A DNA stretch of 64,000 nt, taken from Anaerolineales bacterium UBA2395 (lineage in GTDB: Bacteria; Chloroflexota; Anaerolineae; Anaerolineales; Villigracilaceae). Position numbers and translations under genes: made by a program. Below the pieces are notes generated by a model. That model worked only from the letters and a program-made list of their open reading frames with translations, was not told the origin of the DNA and searched no databases. Of this stretch, positions 1 to 7,672 are shown in pieces. The DNA lies in assembly GCA_002343775.1 (NCBI GenBank), contig DDSH01000024.1, positions 1,171 to 65,170 on the forward strand. The letters are read 5' to 3'. The number at the start of each line of letters is the position of its first letter. Within the stretch, counting starts at the first letter, position 1.

Positions 1-1
1 G

Positions 2-76
2 CGGGAAGACTACAGCGGAAGGGTGATCTCGCATGAAAGGTTGCAACAATACCTGGTAAGGTTCAGGTTTATATAG
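2..76 (+). CDS. C-terminal tail of an unidentified protein (partial)
   Basis: The frame starting at base 2 stays open for 24 codons and stops at TAG 74-76. A strong terminator follows two bases later, which suits the end of a real plus-strand gene entering from the left. The other two plus frames stop earlier. The tail is too short to assign to a family. Confidence 0.3.
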   Translation, partial: REDYSGRVISHERLQQYLVRFRFI

Positions 77-78
77 AT

Positions 79-118
79 AAAAAGCCCATAATTTTCAAAC
101 TGAAATTATGGGCTTTTT
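79..118 (+). terminator. Rho-independent terminator
   Basis: A 16-bp perfect stem (79-94 pairs with 103-118) encloses an 8-nt loop and ends in TTTTT. The A-run on the left arm would also make it work in the other direction. It closes the partial gene ending at 76. Confidence 0.85.
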
Positions 119-553
119 AGTTTAAATTGTATCAATAACTTTTACAAAACAAAAATACCTGCTATTAAACCTCGAATGTTTTATTTCTACATGTATGAGG
201 ATATTTGCCTAGAATTCGGGGAGCATTCACTGTTCATACCCCCATATTTGTACAATATACATACTGTAATTTCGTAGAAAGGCACTCTATATTGATTGAT
301 TCATACTCAGCCATGCAGTCCACATACTGAATACAATAAAGAATTCAATGATGTGACTAATAGTATTTCAGGGATTGGATGCACGGGGGAGTAGATAATA
401 TGCTTTTTTCTATGTGAGTTACTGGTTTGTGGAAATATCCTAGTGCGGTCCATCACTATCGCGGACGTAAGAAACTATGATCGAGCCATATGGGAGGTAG
501 TAATAGATGGGTACTAGGAATCTCTTCAAACTTTGTCAGTCAGTTCTTGGAAT
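119..553. other. AT-rich stretch without a recognisable gene
   Basis: No open frame with a ribosome-binding site or recognisable protein was found on either strand. Base composition is AT-rich like the cargo genes that follow. It may be degraded sequence or a long upstream region of the toxin-antitoxin genes. Confidence 0.5.
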
Positions 554-588
554 CATGTTTTGATAAACATGTGAATTTATATTATAAT
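554..588 (+). promoter_or_regulatory. Promoter of the toxin-antitoxin pair
   Basis: TTGATA (560-565) and TATAAT (583-588) are separated by 17 bases, a near-consensus sigma-70 type promoter. The -35 box lies inside an inverted repeat CATGTTT-TGAT-AAACATG (554-571). Predicted transcription start is near 595, almost on the ATG at 596, so a leaderless transcript is possible. Confidence 0.7.
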
Positions 589-604
589 AGAACACATGTT
601 CTAT
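587..604. promoter_or_regulatory. Operator palindrome ATAGAACA-CA-TGTTCTAT
   Basis: An 8-bp-arm palindrome covers the end of the -10 box and the predicted transcription start, where autoregulation of toxin-antitoxin operons normally acts. Its core AGAACA-N2-TGTTCT contains GAAC-N4-GTTC, the known Bacillus-type LexA core, and recurs at 21155-21168. The bound protein (the HigA-like antitoxin or a LexA-type repressor) cannot be decided from sequence. Confidence 0.6.
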
Positions 605-718
605 AATATAAATGCCACACCTTCGTATATAATTAACAAAGTAAGTTCTCAAAAGTATCAAACATGGTACTGGTTAAAGAGACAATTCAATAACTTTTCG
701 ATAATTATAAGGTGTGGA

Positions 719-1060
719 GTGCCTTTGGATCTTGCATTTGAAAATACAGCTATTCGGAATATTTGCGAAGATGAAAAAGAAGCCGAAAGAGAATTAGGTC
801 CGTCTGTTTCAAGGATTCTCCAACATAGGTTGGCAGATTTTAATGCTGCCATGAATATTAATGATATTTTAGTTGGCAATCCCCAAGTTTGTGAATATTC
901 ACTACATGACCGAAAAGAGATGGCAATCGATTTTCATAGTGATTACCGTCTTATTTTTAGGGCCAATCACCCCCAAAACCCTCTTGACGAAATGGGAAGA
1001 GTAGACTGGACAAAGGTCCGAAGGATAAAGATTCTCCGAATTGAGAGGAATATAAAATGA
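719..1060 (+). CDS. HigB/RelE-family toxin
   Basis: The protein resembles the HigB-like plasmid-maintenance killer proteins, which are RelE-fold mRNA interferases. Visible family features are the N-terminal stretch with ICEDEKEAERELGP, the LADFNAAMNINDIL segment, and the C-terminal strand pair with DFHSDYRLIF and VRRIKILRIE. I chose the GTG at 719 because it gives 113 aa, close to family length, and AAGG lies just upstream. An in-frame ATG at 596 would add 41 residues and would suit a leaderless transcript. The stop overlaps the antitoxin start (ATGA), implying coupling. Confidence 0.75.
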   Translation: MPLDLAFENTAIRNICEDEKEAERELGPSVSRILQHRLADFNAAMNINDILVGNPQVCEYSLHDRKEMAIDFHSDYRLIFRANHPQNPLDEMGRVDWTKVRRIKILRIERNIK

Positions 1061-2124
1061 GTACTGAATTCAAACCTAATTGGACATCCTCGCCTGGTGA
1101 TACTATAAAAGATATTCTTGCAGCTCGCGATATCTCAGATTTTGATTTTGCCAAGCGTATGCAATTCAGTATAGAAGACTCCTTGGATCTTATAGAAGGT
1201 CGAACAGCATTAACTCTTGCAATTGCTAGACAACTTTCATCTGTGCTTGGTGCCTCAGTAGAATTTTGGATGACACGCGACCTTCAATACCGTCAAGATA
1301 TTGCAAGAATAAGTATTTCTGACGAAAAATGGGCCAATCAATTTCCTGTAGAAGACATGATAAAGTTTGGTTGGATACCATTTGTGAAATCTTTAGCTGA
1401 AAAAGTTAAAGTTCTTCTAGATTTTTTTGATGTTCCAAATATTCGAACATGGAATGAGCGCAATGCAAATATCATGCAAGGTGTAGCTTTTAGAAAATCA
1501 AAAGCTTATGAGTCGCGCCCAGCTTCAGTAGCAACATGGATTAGGCAAGGAGAAATCCAAGCAAGAGAAATAAGCTGTTTGCCATGGGATCGGGAGAAAT
1601 TTAAAGAATTAATTCCAGAGATTAGAGCTTTAACCTTACAAAAGGATCCACAAGTTTTTATCCCTAAGCTTCAAGAACTCTGCGCAACTTGCGGCGTTGC
1701 TATTGTGATAGCTCGCTCCCCAAAGGGTTGCCCAGCAAATGGGGCTACAAAATTTTTATCACATAATAAAGCTTTATTACTTTTATCTTTTCGTTACAAA
1801 CAAGAAGATATTTTTTGGTTTTCTTTTTTTCATGAAGCAGGACATTTAATATTACATGGAGAAGATAATTTATTTTTAGAAGGGGATGACACTGTAAAAA
1901 CAATCCAGGAAGAAGAAGCAAATAAATTTGCTGAAAATGCTCTTATCCCTGATGAGTACAAAAAAGAATTATTTGCATTAGGCGAAGATATGAGAAAGAT
2001 ATTGCGGTTTGCAAGTAAACTCGGTATTTCACGCGGAATTGTTGTTGGTCAACTACATCACTTTGAACGTATTCCATATAACCACTTAACTAATCTAATA
2101 AATCGATACACTTGGGATAATTAA
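1057..2124 (+). CDS. HigA-type HTH antitoxin fused to ImmA/IrrE-like metallopeptidase domain
   Basis: The N-terminal 80 residues form an XRE/HigA-type helix-turn-helix (DTIKDILAARDIS, ending near SVEFWMTRDLQYR). The C-terminal half carries HEAGH at residues 259-263 and a downstream EEEANKFAENALIP segment, the zinc-binding pattern of ImmA/IrrE (DUF955) peptidases. Small HigA antitoxins are about 100 aa; at 355 aa this belongs to the long HTH-peptidase class. It overlaps the toxin gene by 4 bases and probably represses the operator at 587-604 and neutralises the toxin. Whether the peptidase domain cleaves anything is unknown. Its 3' end overlaps the convergent neighbour by 4 bases. Confidence 0.85.
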   Translation: MSTEFKPNWTSSPGDTIKDILAARDISDFDFAKRMQFSIEDSLDLIEGRTALTLAIARQLSSVLGASVEFWMTRDLQYRQDIARISISDEKWANQFPVEDMIKFGWIPFVKSLAEKVKVLLDFFDVPNIRTWNERNANIMQGVAFRKSKAYESRPASVATWIRQGEIQAREISCLPWDREKFKELIPEIRALTLQKDPQVFIPKLQELCATCGVAIVIARSPKGCPANGATKFLSHNKALLLLSFRYKQEDIFWFSFFHEAGHLILHGEDNLFLEGDDTVKTIQEEEANKFAENALIPDEYKKELFALGEDMRKILRFASKLGISRGIVVGQLHHFERIPYNHLTNLINRYTWDN

Positions 2125-3062
2125 CCTCTAAACTTTATAAACCTATCAGGGCTCTTCTGCCAATTACATAAAGAATCTTCCAAAGCTTGCATACCTACAC
2201 CAAGATCGTTATTTAATTCACTTAAAAGAAATTCAAGTTCACTTGTGCTGATCCTTCGATTTACACTCCCTGTGAATAAAAGTTTTGCACCTTTTATTGG
2301 TCCTGTTGAGTTTTGCAGGTATGCAAGTCCCGGTTCGATTTCTGCTAAACCCAGATGTCCTACCATTGTTAGATAATCAAAACGTCCAGTCCTACCGAAT
2401 CCAATCACCTGGTTCATAGATTTATAAAGAAGATGAAAAGCCTTTTTAGGATTTCCACTAGCTTCTTGTGTAGCTAATTCAAATATTTCTCTATGTTGAT
2501 GTGATTCTCCTATCCAATGAACATAAGACACAATTGTTGATCCTGTGCCTTTGGCAGAGTAAGCATCCAAACTTTGATATTTCCTATGATTACCAAATCC
2601 ATGACGAGGGTTTTTTCTTTTAATTAGGTCTTGATTTTCAGATAGCCATGTTCGGAAACCATCAGTATTTTTACATATTCTTTTCCAGATCCAGAGTCTT
2701 CCACTACCATGTTGCCCATAGATGTCCTTCAAATACTGCCAGCCTGCAATTCTATGCTTACCAAAGTGGGTTAACAAAAAAGTAAGCCAAAATGCTTCAT
2801 CAATGTTTCCATTTTTAATGTGAACAATTGCAGCCTTAATTGGATCGAATAATTCGTCGTTAGGATTTACACATCTTTCGTCTAATTCCCTGTTTTTTAA
2901 TAGGGAAACATATTTTACTCTACGTATACTTTCCAGCAATTGCTCCACGTAAACTGCTAATGCAAGCGGGTTGCGAATACCAGGTAAATGATGTTTATCT
3001 TGATCAAATTTTATTAAAATGTCTGTCAAGTGTTGTGCTAATTTTTGATCAACAGTACGCAT
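2121..3062 (-). CDS. Alpha-glutamyl/putrescinyl thymine pyrophosphorylase clade 3-like protein
   Basis: I recognise the pattern of the predicted aGPT-PPlase clade 3 family described from in-silico study of phage thymine hypermodification. Characteristic stretches are LLESIRRVKYV near residue 45, NIDEAFWLTFLLTHFGKHR near 87-105, GFGNHRKYQSLDAYSAKGTG near 155-175 and GRTGRFDYLTMVGHLGLAEIEPG near 222-245. The family is thought to be related to DNA glycosylases and to act on modified thymine. No enzymatic activity can be read directly. Start ATG overlaps the upstream stop as TAATG, so it is translationally coupled to the UDG-like gene. Length 313 aa fits the family. Assignment is from memory of the family pattern. 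Confidence 0.65.
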   Translation of the reverse strand: MRTVDQKLAQHLTDILIKFDQDKHHLPGIRNPLALAVYVEQLLESIRRVKYVSLLKNRELDERCVNPNDELFDPIKAAIVHIKNGNIDEAFWLTFLLTHFGKHRIAGWQYLKDIYGQHGSGRLWIWKRICKNTDGFRTWLSENQDLIKRKNPRHGFGNHRKYQSLDAYSAKGTGSTIVSYVHWIGESHQHREIFELATQEASGNPKKAFHLLYKSMNQVIGFGRTGRFDYLTMVGHLGLAEIEPGLAYLQNSTGPIKGAKLLFTGSVNRRISTSELEFLLSELNNDLGVGMQALEDSLCNWQKSPDRFIKFRG

Positions 3063-3859
3063 TAATTAAACTCCAACGAAGCGTTCGATATCCATTTTTG
3101 AATTGATTGAACAACCTGTTTGGTGACGCCAAAACTGCTTTGAAGATTATGGTTGTATCCTAGAATCAAAACTTCTCTACCAAGGGGAATATTTGAAATT
3201 GAATTAGTCATTCCATAATATGAAATACCTATTACGTCTTTGGCATCTTTCCGAGGTAGAGACCATTCCTTCATCTCTTTTTTAACCAACATAATTTTAG
3301 ATAGGCTTTGAAATGTTTCGGCTACTGTTCTTCCATTAAGGATTATGAGTTCAATCGGCGAATCCCGAACTAACATACCTAAAGTATCCCCCGCAAATGA
3401 TGCGAGAGCCTTTTTTTCGATAGAGCTTAACTCTGTCCATTTTTTCATTGTCGCATACGGAATAAGGTCTAAGTGACATGCCTTTGAATACTCACTATAA
3501 AAGGATGTTTTGGTGCCTTTAATCACATAATCCAAAACTCGAAACCAACGATCATACGGATTGCCCTGAAAATAGTATTGACAACTTTCAATAATAAATT
3601 GAAGGTGTCTTGCCTCAACTGCAGACCACGACTTTAATCGCAAAGAAGACAGTGTGTGAAATCTTCGGGAAATTCCAGTAAGTTCTTTTCCTGCTTCATC
3701 AACAAATTCCCTATTACTTGGATTCAGCCCCAATGTTGCCACCTTTGAATTTTCTAGATCCCCAAAAGCCGGGACGGGCGAACCCCAAAATATCACATTA
3801 GTATTCTTGGCAGCTTTGGTCTCCAAACGATCTATAAGGGTTGTAAGTGTAGCAAACAT
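3062..3859 (-). CDS. Uracil-DNA glycosylase superfamily-like protein
   Basis: Features of the UDG superfamily are visible: a motif-A-like ATLGLNPSNREF near residues 41-52, a central strand ELIILNGRTVAETF near 170-184, and a C-terminal motif-B-like GYNHNLQSS near 234-242 with the His expected to contact the flipped base. No classical catalytic Asp-Pro water-activating motif is evident, so activity or substrate may differ. It sits between a TS-like and an aGPT-PPlase-like gene on one strand, suggesting joint action on a modified or rogue base. The start at 3859 has AAGGA about 11 bases upstream. Alternatively it could be a non-catalytic base sensor. Confidence 0.55.
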   Translation of the reverse strand: MFATLTTLIDRLETKAAKNTNVIFWGSPVPAFGDLENSKVATLGLNPSNREFVDEAGKELTGISRRFHTLSSLRLKSWSAVEARHLQFIIESCQYYFQGNPYDRWFRVLDYVIKGTKTSFYSEYSKACHLDLIPYATMKKWTELSSIEKKALASFAGDTLGMLVRDSPIELIILNGRTVAETFQSLSKIMLVKKEMKEWSLPRKDAKDVIGISYYGMTNSISNIPLGREVLILGYNHNLQSSFGVTKQVVQSIQKWISNASLEFN

Positions 3860-3878
3860 CGGAGTCAGTTCCTTTTTA

Positions 3879-4844
3879 TTACGTTTTTATACTGTAAATC
3901 ATCTTATCAATGAAAGAGTGATAAATCTCAGTAGACATTAAGTTTCTACAGTTTTGGATACCATCAATATCCTTTTCTTTTGAGTATCGAAACACTTGCA
4001 ATAGCCTAATTATATCTGCCCAATAAGGATGAACCTGAGAGATTTCTTTTTTCGATATGTTTCCCTGCAATCGGATCTTTTTTTCTGCTCTCAATAATTT
4101 ATCAATCGACGACCAAGGGTCTCCATACGGCATCGGAGGCATGGCCATTTTTGTTGTTTGCCAGCCTTCTTCCAAAAATTTTTTTGCCTTTTCCACATCT
4201 TTTTCATAAATATGCATACTGCCAACAAAGTGTTGATAACTGCCAATTTCTATAGAGAGACTTCTCGCAATAATTTCTTGCAACATGGTAAAGCAAAACA
4301 CATCGTGTGGAAGCCCAATATAAGCATCGTTTGAACGCATAGATGTAATCATATTTAATTTTCCACCACGTACAAGAAATTGCAAAGTAGATGTACAGGG
4401 TACACTTTTGTTCTTTTTAATTAGATCATTGGCGTCAAATATTTGAATAACAGCTTGTCGCGAAGTAGGACGTTGTCTTAGGGTTTCAATTATTAGAGAA
4501 ACCTGATTGCCTCTTTTCCACTTAAATAACCGTGGACCATATCCACCTTTTATCACGCTCCCATCTGCTTCATCTTTATAGCCTGATAAATAATATTGAA
4601 TGAAGTCTAAGTTATTATTTTTTGCTAGATACCAACACAATTCTCCCAACCCACTAAAAGGTTTCCCTTTTGTCTCAGTGCGACTATAACGTGCTCGCGG
4701 ATTTTCAATTTCAAGCAATATCCCTTGAAATTCTAATGTATCTCCCCTGCTTGCAGTGACTTGCGTACCATTTTTCAATAGTTCGCCAATCAACTGTCGC
4801 ATAACATCATCGAGTGTTTTACCGCGAAAACAAGAGTTGTCCAT
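3879..4844 (-). CDS. Thymidylate synthase-like pyrimidine C5 (hydroxy)methyltransferase
   Basis: A thymidylate-synthase fold protein: catalytic Cys150 in VPCTSTLQF, SRQAVIQ for phosphate binding near 128-134, RSNDAYIGLPHD at 170-181, and HFVGSMHIYE with His211/Tyr213 for the sugar. At residue 181 it has Asp where TS has the Asn that selects dUMP (E. coli Asn177). Asp at this site is the hallmark of dCMP hydroxymethylases, so dCMP is the likely substrate. Residue 180 is His instead of the usual Phe, and the TS C-terminal MAV-type tail is missing. GAGGAACC precedes the ATG. First gene of the three-gene cassette; the gap to the next gene is 19 bases. Confidence 0.75.
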   Translation of the reverse strand: MDNSCFRGKTLDDVMRQLIGELLKNGTQVTASRGDTLEFQGILLEIENPRARYSRTETKGKPFSGLGELCWYLAKNNNLDFIQYYLSGYKDEADGSVIKGGYGPRLFKWKRGNQVSLIIETLRQRPTSRQAVIQIFDANDLIKKNKSVPCTSTLQFLVRGGKLNMITSMRSNDAYIGLPHDVFCFTMLQEIIARSLSIEIGSYQHFVGSMHIYEKDVEKAKKFLEEGWQTTKMAMPPMPYGDPWSSIDKLLRAEKKIRLQGNISKKEISQVHPYWADIIRLLQVFRYSKEKDIDGIQNCRNLMSTEIYHSFIDKMIYSIKT

Positions 4845-5076
4845 TGGTTCCTCATTGCATCACTGTCAAGCGATATCCTTATTTGTAATGTTTTTTATTA
4901 CCTTTTCTGCGGTTGCAGAAGATCATCATATGTAAAGATTTTGATGCGTGGGTTAATAAATCATTTAGAGACCAACAATCATCATCTATAACATGAATCC
5001 TGGCTATATATCGAGCTTATGTGGTCATATTTGCTCACAAGTGCGAATTTCCACCTTCCCAGCCAATAGAGTATCC

Positions 5077-7671
5077 CTACTTGATCTTATCCTCAATTTG
5101 CTTGTAAACATCCCTGCCTTTTTCGTCACGTTTTACAGCCATCAGGAAAAGCGCCATCTTGTTGCTCTTGTCTTCCCATTTTTCGCCAATGTTTTTCTTT
5201 TCCTGGGAGGCTTCGATGAGATGTTCGCCTTTATATTCGACAACCATTACGCGCCCGCCATTTAGCAGGGCAACAAAATCAGGGTAGAAGAACTTCCCAT
5301 TGGAGAGGGGGAGGCGGAAAGCCCAGGTGTCATGGACCAGGTTTCGCACCCAATATTTGACTTCATTGCATTGGTCGATCGCTTTTGCACATTCCAATTC
5401 TTCTTCTGTATCGAAGGCACCGATGACGCTGCCGTAGTAGTGGTTGTTGAATTGATAGCGCCCGTGATAAAAATCGCTGGCTGGATAACTGTTTGGATCA
5501 AACTTGAAGGAATAATCGTAGGTGGTTTCTGCGGTGGTGTTATCACCATACAGGAGTGCCTGATAATTGGATTTGCTATCTTTGACTTGATATTCCTTGA
5601 TCTTGGCTGCCATTGCTTTGAGCAGTTGGAAGCGGGCGCGCACAAGTGTGACAAGTGGAATATTTCGCTTCTCAAGTAATTGCTTTAGAGTTTTGCGGGT
5701 GAATTCCAGAAGGTTCTCAGGGCGGATATTGGGCTGTCTCAAACGCGGTTCAAGCCAACGCGTGAGCTGCAAATCGGTCAGCCCGCTTTCGGTATCACTG
5801 AAATCGAGCGGTAGTTGCTTACCCAAAAACCTATAAGTAAGTTTTTCACCCTTGATATCGAATTCGTAAGTGGATGCCTTCTCTTCGATCTTGAAATCGC
5901 CTTCTGTAAGTTCGGCAGGGTAGTCGAGGATGTTCCAAAGATGGTCATCCAAAACATATTCGGCCAGTTCAGGTTCGCCATCCTGTAACAAAGTCAATTG
6001 CGGGACGACGAATGGTTCGCCACGTTCTGCAGGGGAAAGTGCGCGTTTAGGAAGCTGATGATATTGCGCTATGGTTTGAGTGACTTTGGGGCGATCCTCT
6101 TCCTGGACGGATGCAATAATCTTCTTTTCCAGTTCGGGAGTGACATTGCCTGAAACACGTAACAACAATCGGTTGTCATTACCCGTTTCGATCTTGAGTT
6201 GGGAGCGTTCCACCAAATCGAACTTGGATAGATCAGGTTCCTCAGTGAGAATGAAGACAACAGGTTCCTGTGGTTTGAATGCAACAGGCTCTATGTTTAC
6301 AGGTAATTGAACTTGCGTGTATTGCTCAGCTTCCAGTTTGTCGAAGCCCATATCTACAAGGCAGTCTTCCATTTGTTCGGCGGCTTTTGTCCAACTGGTG
6401 GATGAGACATGGGCATAGGCACGGTTCAATTCGGTGTGGACTCTCTCGCGGGCGTATGGCATACGCAGGACACGTCCAAGTAGCTGCTCAACATCCTTTT
6501 TGGAATGGACGGTGGCAACGGAACAGAAGACATAAGCAAAAGAACAATCCCAGCCTTCTTTTAGAGCTTCAATGGTGATGACAGCTTCGATCTTGTTGTT
6601 GGGGTCAAAGAGATTGACACCATCCAACTCGCGTTGTGTACCTGTGGCAATGGCAATGTGTTCGCGTGGAATACGACAGGTTTCCATCAGGAATTTTTCA
6701 ACCACGTCCACGGTGACTTCGCGTCCTTTTTCCTCTGCCTGGATCAGCACAATCGGACGGACAAAATCGGGTTCCTTCGCGGCGATTTCTGCAAGTTTGT
6801 TGCGGGTGAGGATTGCGTCCTGAATGGCTTCGCCCCAGGTTTGATGTTCGGTCAACACGATTGGCAGTTTGATCATTTGCTCGTGTTTGAGTTGGGAGGC
6901 GGATACGTTATATAGAATATTACTGTTGGCTGTCGGCGTGGCGGTGAATTCAAAAACACATGCAGGCTGAATGCGCTCAAATACTTCGTGCATGAGTTTG
7001 GTAGCGGCATTTTGCGACTCATCTATGATGACCAATGGACTGTGAATCGTCAGAAGATTGCGGAAGGAATATTTTGGCTTGCCTTTTTCTGCGCCCTCCT
7101 CAATGGGATCCAATCCTTCGATCCCTGTTGGCAGGTTAACGAAGTGCGGCTCAAGATGTTCGTTATGGGCGTAGACTTTGCGACCGTCCGTGTCTTTGAC
7201 GCGAAGGCTGGCAAACGTGCCGACGACAACACAGGTGCGGTCACGCAAATCCTGTGGGCGAATCTGGGTAAACTCACTGATATCCAACACCTTGACCTGT
7301 CCTTTGAAGGCGTCCATCAGGGCTTCACGGTTGGGATGGTTGGGTTTCTGGAGGGTTTCAAGAGTCTGTTGACGGATGACGTTGGTTGGAACCAGCCACA
7401 AGATGACAGGGTATTCATCTTCAAGATAGACATTTGAGGCGATGGAAGCGCTGCGGGCTGCCATGTAAGTTTTGCCACCACCTGTCGGGATGCGAAGGCA
7501 GAGATAGGGAGTCTCTGGCAGGGGAGGTAAAGGCTTGTAGGTGCGAGACAACCCCAAGTCACGAGTGATGCGGGCGAAGCCATCCGCCGCACCGTTAACG
7601 CGGGCTGATTCGAGGTAGTCCTTCAAAATTCCTAAAGCGGTTTCCTGATATTCTTTGCGTTGGAAGGTCAT
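5077..7671 (-). CDS. res: Type III restriction enzyme Res subunit (helicase-nuclease)
   Basis: Superfamily-2 helicase motor with Walker A PTGGGKT at residues 62-68, a DESQ motif II after LVIIDE near 215, FTATPTAN motif III and GRVLRMP motif VI. The C-terminus has a PD-(D/E)xK nuclease: YPDF (Asp798), then VVEYKG (Glu812, Lys814). At 864 aa it is a little short for Res. It follows the Mod gene by one base and should form the ATP-dependent restriction complex with it, translocating after recognition of unmethylated sites. No frameshift is visible. The gene is closer to 48% GC than the AT-rich cassette beside it. Confidence 0.88.
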   Translation of the reverse strand: MTFQRKEYQETALGILKDYLESARVNGAADGFARITRDLGLSRTYKPLPPLPETPYLCLRIPTGGGKTYMAARSASIASNVYLEDEYPVILWLVPTNVIRQQTLETLQKPNHPNREALMDAFKGQVKVLDISEFTQIRPQDLRDRTCVVVGTFASLRVKDTDGRKVYAHNEHLEPHFVNLPTGIEGLDPIEEGAEKGKPKYSFRNLLTIHSPLVIIDESQNAATKLMHEVFERIQPACVFEFTATPTANSNILYNVSASQLKHEQMIKLPIVLTEHQTWGEAIQDAILTRNKLAEIAAKEPDFVRPIVLIQAEEKGREVTVDVVEKFLMETCRIPREHIAIATGTQRELDGVNLFDPNNKIEAVITIEALKEGWDCSFAYVFCSVATVHSKKDVEQLLGRVLRMPYARERVHTELNRAYAHVSSTSWTKAAEQMEDCLVDMGFDKLEAEQYTQVQLPVNIEPVAFKPQEPVVFILTEEPDLSKFDLVERSQLKIETGNDNRLLLRVSGNVTPELEKKIIASVQEEDRPKVTQTIAQYHQLPKRALSPAERGEPFVVPQLTLLQDGEPELAEYVLDDHLWNILDYPAELTEGDFKIEEKASTYEFDIKGEKLTYRFLGKQLPLDFSDTESGLTDLQLTRWLEPRLRQPNIRPENLLEFTRKTLKQLLEKRNIPLVTLVRARFQLLKAMAAKIKEYQVKDSKSNYQALLYGDNTTAETTYDYSFKFDPNSYPASDFYHGRYQFNNHYYGSVIGAFDTEEELECAKAIDQCNEVKYWVRNLVHDTWAFRLPLSNGKFFYPDFVALLNGGRVMVVEYKGEHLIEASQEKKNIGEKWEDKSNKMALFLMAVKRDEKGRDVYKQIEDKIK

Positions 7672-7672
7672 G

